Origin: Christiangramia crocea
GTDB taxonomy: Bacteria > Bacteroidota > Bacteroidia > Flavobacteriales > Flavobacteriaceae
Assembly: GCF_022410465.1 (NCBI RefSeq)
Contig: NZ_JAJSON010000026.1
Coordinates: forward strand, 1-64,000
Direction of reading: 5' to 3'
DNA length: 64,000 bases
Shown: positions 26,660 through 35,345 of the stretch, piece by piece
Numbering within the stretch: the first letter of the stretch is position 1
How the letters are laid out: each line of letters opens with the position of its first letter
The notes under the pieces: model-generated
Told to the model about the DNA's origin: nothing
Database searches by the model: none
What the model saw: the letters and a program-made list of their open reading frames with translations, nothing else
Made by a program: the position numbers and the translations under genes

Positions 26660-27689
26660 TCAGTATTTTTGAAATTTCTCTTGCACCTCCGCGGATGCTC
26701 TTCAGATTCTGGAATCCTTTATTTTTCAGTATTTTCAGGGCTTTCAAACTTCTTATTCCACTTTGGCAGAATAATCTGATTTCATCTTTTTTATTCAGCA
26801 GATGTATATTTTCCTCCAGTTCAGAAAGCGGTAGCCTGACCAGGTTATTTAATTCTATTTGTGGCATCTCATGAAGTTCTCTCACGTCCACCAAAATATG
26901 TTTAGATTTGAGTGCTTCAGCCGGAGTGATCTCCGGGAGATCCTCTTTTTGATAATGATCCCTGAAGAATTCTTCGTCAATTTTCAACTGCTTATTTTTT
27001 TTGAAGCTGAAAATATGCTGGTTGTTTTTGAGCGTATCGTAAACCAGCAGTTTCCCCGAAAGTGGTTCACCGGTCCCTGTTATTATTTTTATCACTTCAT
27101 TTGCCTGGAGCATTCCTATAAGCCCTACGGTGGTTCCCATAACACCAGCTTCCTCGCAATTTTGAACAGCCTGTCCCTTCCCTCCGAAAAGGCAACGATA
27201 GGTTGGGCCATTCCTATAATTAAAGACCGAGACCTGTCCTTCGAACTTGAAAACAGATGCATAGACGAAGGCCTTTCCGGCTATCACACAGGCATCATTG
27301 ATAAGGTATCGTATCGAGATAGAATCTGTGGCATCCACAACAAGATCATAAGCTGAAATAATTTCATAAGCATTCCGGTCATTGAGAAACTCCCTATATA
27401 TTTCTATTTCTACTGAACTATTCATTGCCTCTAGTCGATCTCTGGCTTCCTCTACTTTAAAAGCCTTAAGAGATCTTTCGGTATACAAAACCTGACGATG
27501 AAGATTTGTTTCCTCAACCTTGTCACCGTCAATAATGCCCAGAGTACCAATGCCAGCGGAAGCAAGGTAGGGCAGGACTGCACATCCCAGGCCGCCGGCT
27601 CCGATTACAAGAACCCGCGCATTCTTCAATTTTTCCTGTCCGGCATCACCAATCTGGTGAAGTTTCTTCTGTCTCGAGTACCTGTTCAT
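26628..27689 (-). CDS. moeB: MoeB/ThiF-type adenylyltransferase with rhodanese domain
   Basis: Adenylates the C-terminal Gly-Gly of MoaD so that it can be sulfurated. Residues 1-235 are a ThiF/E1-like domain with GAGGLGCAVLPYLA (nucleotide binding) and ETNLHRQVLY. Residues about 255-353 are a rhodanese with active-site loop CQSGIRS, able to supply the sulfur. Of the four structural zinc cysteines of E. coli MoeB only one remains (TYRCLF) and the second CxxC is missing, so zinc is probably not bound. A rare Shine-Dalgarno, AGGAGGA, precedes the start. Confidence 0.93.
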   Translation of the reverse strand: MNRYSRQKKLHQIGDAGQEKLKNARVLVIGAGGLGCAVLPYLASAGIGTLGIIDGDKVEETNLHRQVLYTERSLKAFKVEEARDRLEAMNSSVEIEIYREFLNDRNAYEIISAYDLVVDATDSISIRYLINDACVIAGKAFVYASVFKFEGQVSVFNYRNGPTYRCLFGGKGQAVQNCEEAGVMGTTVGLIGMLQANEVIKIITGTGEPLSGKLLVYDTLKNNQHIFSFKKNKQLKIDEEFFRDHYQKEDLPEITPAEALKSKHILVDVRELHEMPQIELNNLVRLPLSELEENIHLLNKKDEIRLFCQSGIRSLKALKILKNKGFQNLKSIRGGAREISKILNDEKEEEYIH

Positions 27690-27691
27690 AA

Positions 27692-27928
27692 TTATCCTCC
27701 TGCAAATGGCGGCAATACCGCGATCTCATCATTTATATTTACATCTATACCTTCTGTTGTCTCAATTATTTTCTGATTCAGGGCGAATTTCAGCGGAATA
27801 TGCTTCAGGTCATATTTTGAATATATCTCCTGAATAATATCGTTGAGGCTGGAACTACTCTTTTTAATATTTTCCGAACTGCAGTTCGTGACTTCCGCAA
27901 TCGCTCCAAAGTATTTTATATTGATCAT
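27692..27928 (-). CDS. moaD: molybdopterin synthase, sulfur carrier subunit
   Basis: A 78-aa ubiquitin-like protein ending in Gly-Gly (AVLPPFAGG), the site of adenylation and thiocarboxylation. The start was set at the ATG giving MINIKYFGAIAEV; the longer frame would add 17 residues coded by the repeat element just upstream. It precedes moeB by 2 bp, and the two terminal glycine codons form part of the Shine-Dalgarno of moeB. Confidence 0.93.
   Translation of the reverse strand: MINIKYFGAIAEVTNCSSENIKKSSSSLNDIIQEIYSKYDLKHIPLKFALNQKIIETTEGIDVNINDEIAVLPPFAGG
27695..27701 (-). promoter_or_regulatory. strong ribosome binding site AGGAGGA for moeB
   Basis: AGGAGGA ends five bases before the moeB ATG and overlaps the Gly-Gly-stop codons of moaD. 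Shine-Dalgarno sequences are rare in this window, so this may be a by-product of the GGA GGA codons, but its spacing is good. Confidence 0.5.
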
Positions 27929-27948
27929 ATTTTCTTTTTTTTGGTTAT

Positions 27949-28021
27949 CGTCAAGCTGAACTTGTTTCAGCTTCTTCATTATTAATTCTAACTTTCCGAT
28001 AGTTATCGGGACAGCTTGACG
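27949..28021. repeat. small palindromic repeat element with 10-bp perfect terminal inverted repeats
   Basis: The ends are CGTCAAGCTG (27949-27958) and CAGCTTGACG (28012-28021), exact reverse complements. Inside lie two further palindromes: AAGCTGAA-CTTGT-TTCAGCTT (27953-27973) and CCGATA-GT-TATCGG (27996-28009). It fills the gap between sumT and moaD and would fold in RNA. The design is that of a REP/MITE-like intergenic element; similar sequences are common in Flavobacteriaceae genomes from memory, unchecked. Confidence 0.65.
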
Positions 28022-28023
28022 CG

Positions 28024-28824
28024 TTAAGCGGGTATAGCTTCGATCCCCAGGTTCTGAAAGATGAATTCATCACTTAACAGGTCGTTCCTTCCATTTTTAG
28101 AGATTTCTACTACCTCTCCAACGATTATGATAGCCGGGGAACCCAGTTTTTGTTCTGTTACCAGTTCCTCAATATTTGAGATTTTCCCAATACAACTTTT
28201 CTGATCCTCTCTTGTTCCATTCTGAATTACGGAAACCGGTGTCTTGTCCTTGCCCTCTCTTTTAAATATTGAAACTATCTGGGGCAATTTGCTCATTCCC
28301 ATCAAAATCACCACGGTCGCACTTGATCTTGCCGCCAACCTGATGTCATCTGATAATTCCCTGGCTGAGGTTGTTCCGGTAATCACCCAGAAACTTTCTG
28401 CAACCTGGCGGTGAGTTACAGGGATTCCGTTGTAGGCAGGGACTGCTAAAGCTGAAGAAATACCGGGAACCACTTCAGTAGAAATCCCCCGGCGGGTCAA
28501 ATGTGCTATTTCTTCACTTCCTCTTCCAAAAACAAATGGATCGCCACCTTTAAGGCGAACCACATGACCATACCGCAGAGCATGTTCAACCAAAAGCTCA
28601 TTGATCTCTTCCTGAGTGTAGGATTGACAGCCTTTGCGTTTCCCCACAAAAAGCTTTACGGCATTGGGCGCGTGGTGGAGTATATCCTGATTTACGAGAG
28701 CATCGTAAAGAACGGCTCCCGCACTTTCAAGTGCTTTCAAAGCCTTTAGGGTAAGCAGCTCGGGATCACCAGGTCCTGCGCCTACAAGGCTCACTTTCGG
28801 TAATTTTCTTATTGAATTTTTCAT
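28024..28824 (-). CDS. sumT: uroporphyrinogen-III C-methyltransferase
   Basis: Methylates uroporphyrinogen III to precorrin-2, the first step to sirohaem, which NirB needs. The family motifs are VGAGPGDPELLTLKA at residues 12-26, VRLKGGDPFVFGRGSEE near 90, and GIPVTHR. At 266 aa it is the stand-alone methyltransferase (CobA/SumT) and lacks the CysG dehydrogenase/chelatase part, which is not in this window. Its place within a molybdenum cofactor operon ties both cofactors of nitrate assimilation to one promoter. Confidence 0.96.
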   Translation of the reverse strand: MKNSIRKLPKVSLVGAGPGDPELLTLKALKALESAGAVLYDALVNQDILHHAPNAVKLFVGKRKGCQSYTQEEINELLVEHALRYGHVVRLKGGDPFVFGRGSEEIAHLTRRGISTEVVPGISSALAVPAYNGIPVTHRQVAESFWVITGTTSARELSDDIRLAARSSATVVILMGMSKLPQIVSIFKREGKDKTPVSVIQNGTREDQKSCIGKISNIEELVTEQKLGSPAIIIVGEVVEISKNGRNDLLSDEFIFQNLGIEAIPA

Positions 28825-28863
28825 CTTGATTAATTTTTAAAGGCCGGATATGGCGTAATCATT

Positions 28864-29445
28864 TTATAATGTGCTGTTAATTAGATCCTGCAATTCTTCC
28901 TTAGTGTTTATGTTATTGAGGTTATGACTTTCAGATAGCGGAATTTCGGTTCGTTCATAATTCAATTTTTTGATAGTATTCATCAGTCGCAGATCATTTT
29001 GTTGAATAGCTTCGAAAAAATACTCCCTGCAATTTTTGTGATACATGGCGACAAGCGGATAGTCGTTCGAGTCACTGCTTAGAAATACTACAGAAGTTTC
29101 TTTAGGTGTTCGTTCAACAAGATAGGTTAGAAGTGTACCGGTAATCCCGGGTACGTCGCAGCTAAGAATTAAATTCCAGTCCGTAACCGAGTGTTCCAGG
29201 GCCGCATGTATGCCACCAACCGGCCCTTTATTTTTATGAATATCCTCCAGGAGTGGATAGCCGAATTGTGCATATTCCTTATTGGCAGTAACCAGATGAA
29301 TATCGTTGGTGATCTGCCTAGCAGCTTCAAGGCACCAGCCTATAAACGAGTGGTCCCTGAATTTAACGAAGCCTTTATCGGTGCCCATTCTGCTGCTTTT
29401 TCCGCCGCACAGTATATATGCACTTATCGATGTGTTAGTTTTCAT
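28864..29445 (-). CDS. mobA: molybdenum cofactor guanylyltransferase
   Basis: Adds GMP to molybdopterin to make the MGD form used by the nitrate reductase. It shows the nucleotidyltransferase signature YILCGGKSSRMGTDKGFVKF at residues 10-29 and the LSCDVPGITG metal-binding Asp near residue 98. At 193 aa it has the usual length. Its ATG overlaps the stop of the ModE-like gene by 4 bp. Confidence 0.93.
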   Translation of the reverse strand: MKTNTSISAYILCGGKSSRMGTDKGFVKFRDHSFIGWCLEAARQITNDIHLVTANKEYAQFGYPLLEDIHKNKGPVGGIHAALEHSVTDWNLILSCDVPGITGTLLTYLVERTPKETSVVFLSSDSNDYPLVAMYHKNCREYFFEAIQQNDLRLMNTIKKLNYERTEIPLSESHNLNNINTKEELQDLINSTL

Positions 29446-29780
29446 AGCTCGTACTTTTTTAATTGTTCTTCCAGGAAGAAAATGCAGTTATCATTGATTT
29501 CTTCGAACTGGCGGATAAGCTCTTTGCCATAACTGGTTACCACGGTTCCTCCGCCATTTCTTCCACCGGTTTTTTTAATTGTAGCCGGCTCCTTGCCAGA
29601 CTCATTAATACTGTTCATCATTTCCCATGCTTTTTTATAGGAAATCGAAAGCTCTTTCGCTGCGGCATTTATAGAACTTGTTTCTTCTATTTTTTTCAGA
29701 AGAAGGATCTTTCCGTAACCCAGAAATGGCTTACCATTCCTTTCTATCCATATCCTGCTTTTTATCTTTTTAATACCCAT
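29442..29780 (-). CDS. ModE-type winged-helix regulator without molybdate-binding domain
   Basis: A 112-aa protein matching only the N-terminal DNA-binding domain of ModE (LGYGKILLLKKIEETSSINA, then KAWEMMNSIN and GGRNGGGTVVTSYG). The C-terminal TOBE/molbindin domains that bind molybdate are absent, so either it does not sense molybdate itself or it uses another partner. It overlaps moeA by 11 bp upstream and mobA by 4 bp downstream, so it is translated within the cofactor operon it may control. Confidence 0.88.
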   Translation of the reverse strand: MGIKKIKSRIWIERNGKPFLGYGKILLLKKIEETSSINAAAKELSISYKKAWEMMNSINESGKEPATIKKTGGRNGGGTVVTSYGKELIRQFEEINDNCIFFLEEQLKKYEL

Positions 29781-30951
29781 ATCCCAGATCCAGGTATTCT
29801 ACCTTTTCGTTTTTACCGATTAATTCTTTTTCTCCGGGTATCATAACCAGGGCATTACTTTGTGTAAAACTGTGCATCATAGATGAGCTCTGTCCGTCAA
29901 GGATATCAATTCTCCCGTCCTGGACTTTTGCCTTTAGAAATAAGCTTTTCCCAGATTTATTTTCAGCGGGACGGGATAAAACTGCGCTGGCTTTTTTAAG
30001 ATCTACATTCTTAAAACCTTTCTGTCTTCTTAATGCCGGTAACACATATACATAAAAGCATACGAGGCTGGCTGCAGGATTGCCAGGCAGACCAAAAACC
30101 CTCTTATCTTCTTTTTTGCCGAACCACAGGGGTTTTCCAGGTTTCTGATTGACCTTATAAAAGATCTCCTCAACTCCATTAGCAAATAGTGCTTCTCTAA
30201 CAAAATCATATTCTCCCACTGAAATACCACCCGATAATAACAGTACATCATTTTCAGCCAGTGCGCTCCGTATAGTTTCTTTAGTTTCGAGAATATTATC
30301 TCTTACCTTATAATGATGTACCTCCCTGAATTTGTTGCGCTTTAGGGCGGCTTTAAGCATAAAGGAATTGCTTTCGAAGATTTTGCCGGGTTTTAAAACT
30401 GTTCCAGGTTTTTGAAGTTCATCTCCGGTGACAATGATTGCAATTTTAGGTGTATCAAAAACTTTCACCTTATTGATCCCAAGACCAGCCAGAAGCGCGA
30501 TCCCGCTTTCATTTAAAACGGTTCCTTTATTTAAGACCGGAGAACCTTTTTGAAATTGTTCTCCCTTTAATCTGATATTAGCTCCTGTTGAAGGAAATTT
30601 TATAATACTTAGTTTATTATATTTTACTTCTACGTGTTCCTGGATCACAACTGTATCGGCATTTTCAGGAACCATGGCTCCGGTAAAGATCCTTACGGCT
30701 TCTCCCTCATCCAGATGGAATTGTGGTGCGTCGCCCGCTTTGGATTCACCTATTATTCTGAATTCACCAGAGCTATTACCCCTTATTGCATAGCCATCCA
30801 TGGCCGATTGGGAGAATGGTGGCATGTCTATGGGTGATGAAATATTATCTGCCAGGACCTTTTCACTGGCTTCTTCAAGAGCTACTTCCACAGGTCTGGG
30901 AGCTACCGCCTCCAGCTGTATAAGAGATAATGCCTGGTTAACTGAGATCAT
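29770..30951 (-). CDS. moeA: molybdopterin molybdotransferase
   Basis: Inserts molybdate into adenylated molybdopterin. Motifs: MPPFSQSAMDGYAIR near the N-terminus, IFTGAMVPENADTVV, IVTGDEL, LLSGGISVGEYDFV and GLPGNPAAS. At 393 aa it has normal length. The start is placed at the ATG giving MISVNQALSLIQLEA, because the longer frame would begin upstream of a perfect -7 promoter box. First gene of the cofactor operon moeA-modE-mobA-sumT-moaD-moeB-moaE-moaCB-moaA. Confidence 0.96.
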   Translation of the reverse strand: MISVNQALSLIQLEAVAPRPVEVALEEASEKVLADNISSPIDMPPFSQSAMDGYAIRGNSSGEFRIIGESKAGDAPQFHLDEGEAVRIFTGAMVPENADTVVIQEHVEVKYNKLSIIKFPSTGANIRLKGEQFQKGSPVLNKGTVLNESGIALLAGLGINKVKVFDTPKIAIIVTGDELQKPGTVLKPGKIFESNSFMLKAALKRNKFREVHHYKVRDNILETKETIRSALAENDVLLLSGGISVGEYDFVREALFANGVEEIFYKVNQKPGKPLWFGKKEDKRVFGLPGNPAASLVCFYVYVLPALRRQKGFKNVDLKKASAVLSRPAENKSGKSLFLKAKVQDGRIDILDGQSSSMMHSFTQSNALVMIPGEKELIGKNEKVEYLDLGYGY

Positions 30952-30972
30952 TTTTCTAGCGTTATGTTTTTT

Positions 30973-31026
30973 CAAATATAACGTAGAAATACGTATAAAC
31001 AAATAAAAAGTAAGTAAAAATACTTA
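30973..31026 (-). promoter_or_regulatory. moeA operon promoter with two palindromic operators
   Basis: Minus-strand -7 box TATATTTG at 30980-30973. Directly upstream is AACGTA-GAAA-TACGTA (30980-30995), overlapping the box by one base. A second copy, a perfect TAAGTA-AAAA-TACTTA, lies at 31011-31026. The two centres are 31 bp apart, about three helical turns. Confidence 0.65.
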
Positions 31027-31156
31027 AAAATTAATTTACAGAGCCTAGATGAGGTCAAATAAAAGTATGGCGGCTATCTAAGTTTGCTTTGTAAAAGGGT
31101 AGAGGGAGCGAGATTATCTGAGGCTTATCTCGGTGAATATTAGTCCGGTTAAATTT

Positions 31157-31192
31157 TAAAGCCCTGTCAAATATTAATCTGACAGGGCTTTT
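31157..31192 (-). terminator. terminator of the nitrate uptake operon
   Basis: A 12-13-bp stem, AAAGCCCTGTCA (31158-31169) with its complement (31180-31191) around a 10-base loop, followed by T-rich sequence on the minus strand. It closes the nrtABCD-porin transcript. Confidence 0.75.
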
Positions 31193-31225
31193 AGCATAGG
31201 TGTTAAGTAATATGTAGAAAGATTA

Positions 31226-32494
31226 TTAAAGGAATTTTGGTTTAAGCACGAGCATTACCCAGGCCCAGTTTTGTGAGGAAGCAGCATCGGCTTCCGGAAC
31301 TCCCTTAAGTTCATACATCCCGTCACTGGCAAACATTTGGGAATAGCCAGCCTTTAATGCGTAGCCATTGAAATTTTTGGAATAAACAATGTCAACTTCG
31401 GTACCTAATGATCTCTCTCCACTTGGGAGTTCCTGTTCTCCGGAGAAGTTCAGAACCTTTATAAGAAGGCCGGAGTTATTCTTAAAGGCAAAGTTCGCAC
31501 TGACATGGACATCTACCAGTCCAATCGAGTTTGCGTGATTCCCCACATAGAAATAGTCCATGAATCCGTTGAATTTATGATTTGTTCCATAAAGTGGAAA
31601 GAAGGCTCCGGTATCACCGGTCTCTCCATCATTACCACTGATTATTTCTGCACCGATCCCAAAAGTTGTTTTTTCAGAAGCCTTAAGGTTAAGATCCAAG
31701 CTGGCTAAATAAGCCCCTTTTACATCGACCTCACCCTGTCTCTCTCCTGTTTGAAAAAACAGGTTAGCAGCTGCTGAAAACTTTCCTTTTCCATACTTCA
31801 GATGGGTTCCAAAGGTTTGCAAATTGCTCAGGCCATCCGGAGTTGTACCATCCTCCTCAAATTCCTGAAATCCATTGTTCAGTAATAACAGGCTTGCGGC
31901 AAATGCATCCCACTGCTTATTTAAATAGGCATATTGCATGGTTTTATAAGAAAAGAACCCGGTGGTATTGTAAGTATTTCCCTGTGAAATGAACCCGGAT
32001 GGATTACTGAAATCCTGATTATAGGCAAGACCAAGATCGAACATGAACTTTTCTTTTTTATAGCTCAATAAAATGGCGTCATGATTACGACCCTGTTGCG
32101 CCCAGTCCAGTCCACCAAAGATACGCTGGTCATCATATGAGATAACCTGCCTTCCTAATTTGGTGGATAGGCTGCTGCTTAATTTCAGTTTAGCCCAAGC
32201 CTGGAAAATAGCGAAGGAATTATTGAGATCAAAAGGTAATATTTGCCTGTTTTCCCCCCATACCAGTACGTCCTGAAGGCTTAAATAGAATTCGTATGAA
32301 TCAGTTTTATAGCTTGTATTCAGCCTTGCTCTCGTTGAAATGGCAAAGCCAGCTTCGGCAGCTTCCGGAAAAATGCTTCCAAACCCATGGCGGTATTCCG
32401 TTCGGGGCCTGAGCTCCCCATCCAGTGAGAATTGTGAAAAGGAGAATTGGGTTGCCAGGATGGCCGTGATTATTAGTAAATAATTCTTTTTCAT
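31226..32494 (-). CDS. outer-membrane beta-barrel, alginate-export family; likely nitrate porin
   Basis: A 422-aa exported protein: signal peptide MKKNYLLIITAILATQFSFS, then alternating amphipathic strands and the motif LGRQVISYDDQRIFGGLDWA at about residues 115-134, typical of the alginate_exp family. The C-terminus ends in aromatic-rich WAWVMLVLKPKFL, as in barrel proteins. It is the last gene of the nrtABCD-like operon (23 bp after the second ATPase gene), so it most likely lets nitrate or a related anion cross the outer membrane. Alginate transport would be the name-based but less likely role. Confidence 0.82.
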   Translation of the reverse strand: MKKNYLLIITAILATQFSFSQFSLDGELRPRTEYRHGFGSIFPEAAEAGFAISTRARLNTSYKTDSYEFYLSLQDVLVWGENRQILPFDLNNSFAIFQAWAKLKLSSSLSTKLGRQVISYDDQRIFGGLDWAQQGRNHDAILLSYKKEKFMFDLGLAYNQDFSNPSGFISQGNTYNTTGFFSYKTMQYAYLNKQWDAFAASLLLLNNGFQEFEEDGTTPDGLSNLQTFGTHLKYGKGKFSAAANLFFQTGERQGEVDVKGAYLASLDLNLKASEKTTFGIGAEIISGNDGETGDTGAFFPLYGTNHKFNGFMDYFYVGNHANSIGLVDVHVSANFAFKNNSGLLIKVLNFSGEQELPSGERSLGTEVDIVYSKNFNGYALKAGYSQMFASDGMYELKGVPEADAASSQNWAWVMLVLKPKFL

Positions 32495-32517
32495 TTTTTT
32501 TAGTTAAAGATTAATTA

Positions 32518-33354
32518 TTAGTGTTCGAGGAAATCGATAAGATGTTTTCTATAGTTGTAATAATCTTCATGTTCCAGCACCGATTTACGGGTACGTGGTC
32601 TTTGAAAATCAATATTGAGGATATCACCGATTTTGGCTCTCGGGCCGCTGGTCATCATAACCACCCGGTCTGCAAGAAAAATGGCTTCATCCACATCGTG
32701 GGTAACCATTACGGCGGTTATTTTTTCCTTATTCCAGATCTCTATAAGGATGTCCTGTAACTCTCCTCGTGTAAGGGAATCCAGCATTCCAAAAGGTTCA
32801 TCCAGCAGCAATACTTTAGGTTTAATGGCAAAGGCCCTTGCAATTCCAACCCGTTGTTGCATGCCCTGAGAAAGTTCAGAGGCTTTTTTGTCAAATGCCC
32901 CATCAAGACCTACTTTCTGCAAGTAATATTTGGCAATCTCGTGCCTTTCTTTTTTGGATGCATTCGGAAAAACCTGGTTAACACCCAGTAGTACGTTTTG
33001 CAGTGCTGTCATCCATGGCATAAGACTTGGCGACTGAAATATAACTCCGCGATCGGGTCCCGGCCCTTTTACAGGATTTCCCAGTACCGCGATTCTTCCA
33101 TCTGAAATTGGATTCAGGCCTGCAATCATAGAGAGCATGGTGGTCTTTCCGCAACCGGAATGTCCGATGATGGTCACAAATTCTTCCCTCATAATCTGGA
33201 GGTTCAGGTGTTCAAGTACTACATAATCCCCTTTTGGGGTGGGATAAACCTTTTTAAGGTCATGAAGGTCCAGCATGATCCTTGAAGACGGATATAGAAT
33301 ACCGTTCTCCGTGATTTCCGCCTTCTTTTTTTCTTGTATGGTTGCTGTGCTCAT
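32518..33354 (-). CDS. nrtD: nitrate-type ABC importer ATPase (NrtD-like)
   Basis: A 278-aa ATP-binding subunit. Walker [10 protein letters not shown], signature [14 protein letters not shown], Walker [14 protein letters not shown] and switch His in VTHDVDEA are all intact. A 25-residue N-terminal extension precedes the usual fold. It belongs to the nitrate/sulfonate/taurine subclass and is the second of two different ATPases, as in NrtC/NrtD of cyanobacteria, but without the fused substrate-binding domain of NrtC. Confidence 0.9.
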   Translation of the reverse strand: MSTATIQEKKKAEITENGILYPSSRIMLDLHDLKKVYPTPKGDYVVLEHLNLQIMREEFVTIIGHSGCGKTTMLSMIAGLNPISDGRIAVLGNPVKGPGPDRGVIFQSPSLMPWMTALQNVLLGVNQVFPNASKKERHEIAKYYLQKVGLDGAFDKKASELSQGMQQRVGIARAFAIKPKVLLLDEPFGMLDSLTRGELQDILIEIWNKEKITAVMVTHDVDEAIFLADRVVMMTSGPRAKIGDILNIDFQRPRTRKSVLEHEDYYNYRKHLIDFLEH

Positions 33355-33372
33355 TTTTTTCAGTTTTAAAGT

Positions 33373-34212
33373 TTAGGCCACAAAGCTTTTCGGGCTTATA
33401 TCCGGAAGGCTATATTCCTTTTGAGACACCGACTTGCGCTGTTCCCCTATATCCATCAGATACTCGATAATAGCGTTCCTTGTTTTCTTGAAATTCGGAT
33501 TGTCATTCAAATCGGTCTTGTCCCTCGGCCGGGCTATATCGATCCTGAATTCAGGTCCCAGTGTGGCATTGGGTCCGGGTTTTAAGGGTATTATCCTATC
33601 GGCCATATAAATACCTTCATCCACATCATTAGTAATAAGAAGGGCCGTGCGTTTATGTTTGCTCCATATATTCAGGATCTCGTCCTGAAGGTTTCCGCGG
33701 GTAAGTGCATCAAGGGCGCCCAGGGGTTCGTCCATGATGATCATCTCGGGATTCATAGCCAGGGCTCTTGCCACCGCAACGCGCTGGCGCATTCCACCTG
33801 AGAGTTCTTTGGGACGTTTGTGATAAGCCGGAGTAAGTCCTACCATATCTACATATTCCTTTACTCTTTCATGAAGAACCTGTTTCTTTTCCTTTGGGAA
33901 AGCCTCCTTTACGGCCATGTATACATTCTGACCAACACTAAGCCATGGGAGTAGCGAATAATTTTGAAATATCACTCCGCGTTCATGACTTGTGCCGTTA
34001 ACCGGCTTTCCTTTGAAGAGTACCTCTCCACTGCTAGGTTCCAGCAATCCGTTGATGAGGTTTACCAAAGTGGTCTTTCCGCTTCCGGTAAATCCCACAA
34101 TCGCCACGAATTCTCCTTCCTCGATCTCAAGGTTGATATCAGAAAGCACCTGTGTACTTTCTTTACCCCGTCCATAAGTCTTATTTACATTCTTTAGTTC
34201 CAGATATGCCAT
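33373..34212 (-). CDS. nrtC: nitrate-type ABC importer ATPase (NrtC-like, single domain)
   Basis: A 279-aa ATPase with Walker [10 protein letters not shown], signature [14 protein letters not shown] and Walker [13 protein letters not shown]. The usual switch histidine is replaced: ITNDVDEG instead of VTHDVDEA, i.e. Asn at the His position, which suggests this site hydrolyses ATP poorly and the pair works asymmetrically. It lies 16 bp after the permease gene. No C-terminal regulatory domain. Confidence 0.9.
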   Translation of the reverse strand: MAYLELKNVNKTYGRGKESTQVLSDINLEIEEGEFVAIVGFTGSGKTTLVNLINGLLEPSSGEVLFKGKPVNGTSHERGVIFQNYSLLPWLSVGQNVYMAVKEAFPKEKKQVLHERVKEYVDMVGLTPAYHKRPKELSGGMRQRVAVARALAMNPEMIIMDEPLGALDALTRGNLQDEILNIWSKHKRTALLITNDVDEGIYMADRIIPLKPGPNATLGPEFRIDIARPRDKTDLNDNPNFKKTRNAIIEYLMDIGEQRKSVSQKEYSLPDISPKSFVA

Positions 34213-34228
34213 TTTTTATTCTTTTAGA

Positions 34229-35335
34229 TTAAACTCCTTCATTCTTGTTGAATGACACCATGTTCTGTATGGTAAGCATGATTCTGTCCAGTAAGAAGCC
34301 TATGATTCCTATCACGAACATGGCGACGATGATCTTTGAATTAGAATCTATGGCACCGTTCTGGAATTCCTCCCATACGAAGGAGCCAAGACCCGGACTT
34401 TGAGCGAGTAACTCAATGGCGATAAGCACCATCCATGCTACTGAAAGGGTGATTCGCAATCCCGTGAAAATCAAAGGAAGGGACGATGGCAATATCACTT
34501 TGAATACCTTTTGAAGAGATCCAAGCTTCAGGACCCTGGCAACATTGATATAGTCTTTATCTACAGATGATACTCCCATAGCTGTATTCACCAGGGTGGC
34601 CCACATGGAACACAGCCCTACGCTAATAAAGGAGATGATAAAGGCGCTATCAGAATTCGAGTCTTTGGTCATCGTTTTTACGATCATAAAGACCAAAAGC
34701 AGCCATACTACCGGGGATACCGGTTTGAAGATCTGTATTAACCAGTTAAAGGAACTTCGCAAAGTAGGGCTAAGTCCTATTATCACCCCTATGGGGATTG
34801 CTATGAACAATGCCAGTAAGAATCCTGCAAATACCGTTTCTAAGCTGGTAAGGATCTGATCAACAAATGAAGGTCTTCCAGTATAGGTAATTGGTTCTTT
34901 TCCAGCAGCCAGGCGTTTCTCATTGAGAACCGCGGTTTTTTCCACAAAGGCCCGTTTGTCGGCCCTGATCGCTTTATGATCGGCAATAAGTGATTGAAAT
35001 GAATCCCATACCTGTACTGGGGAAGGCAGGGTATTAGGCTGGCAGGCAATGTTTCCCGATTTTATACAGCTTTCAATTTCGGCCGCAGCTTCGGTTCCCC
35101 GCTCATTCAGTGCCTTTTCGATCTTATAATCGGCTTCCATATTGAAGAGGGCTCTGGATCCCAGGTGCCATACTCCTATGAATACAATAATGGAAAATAA
35201 TGGGATCAGAATGTTCCTAAAGAACTTCTTCGAATTGAATTTAAGGGTCCTTTTACCCAAACTTTTAACGGATGATGTGAAAGCACCTGATTCTACATAT
35301 TCAGTTACTTTATCCAATGTGATGCTTTGTTTCAT
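34229..35335 (-). CDS. nrtB: nitrate-type ABC importer permease (NrtB-like) with enlarged periplasmic loop
   Basis: A 368-aa inner-membrane subunit. Membrane helix 1 lies at about residues 41-59. A long hydrophilic stretch to about residue 158 follows, holding Cys90 and Cys98, then five more helices with the EAA-type coupling loop (VARVLKLGSLQKVFKVILP). Typical NrtB proteins are about 270-300 aa, and the extra length is in that loop. It lies between the binding protein (10 bp upstream) and NrtC. Confidence 0.92.
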   Translation of the reverse strand: MKQSITLDKVTEYVESGAFTSSVKSLGKRTLKFNSKKFFRNILIPLFSIIVFIGVWHLGSRALFNMEADYKIEKALNERGTEAAAEIESCIKSGNIACQPNTLPSPVQVWDSFQSLIADHKAIRADKRAFVEKTAVLNEKRLAAGKEPITYTGRPSFVDQILTSLETVFAGFLLALFIAIPIGVIIGLSPTLRSSFNWLIQIFKPVSPVVWLLLVFMIVKTMTKDSNSDSAFIISFISVGLCSMWATLVNTAMGVSSVDKDYINVARVLKLGSLQKVFKVILPSSLPLIFTGLRITLSVAWMVLIAIELLAQSPGLGSFVWEEFQNGAIDSNSKIIVAMFVIGIIGFLLDRIMLTIQNMVSFNKNEGV

Positions 35336-35345
35336 GATGCGTTTT

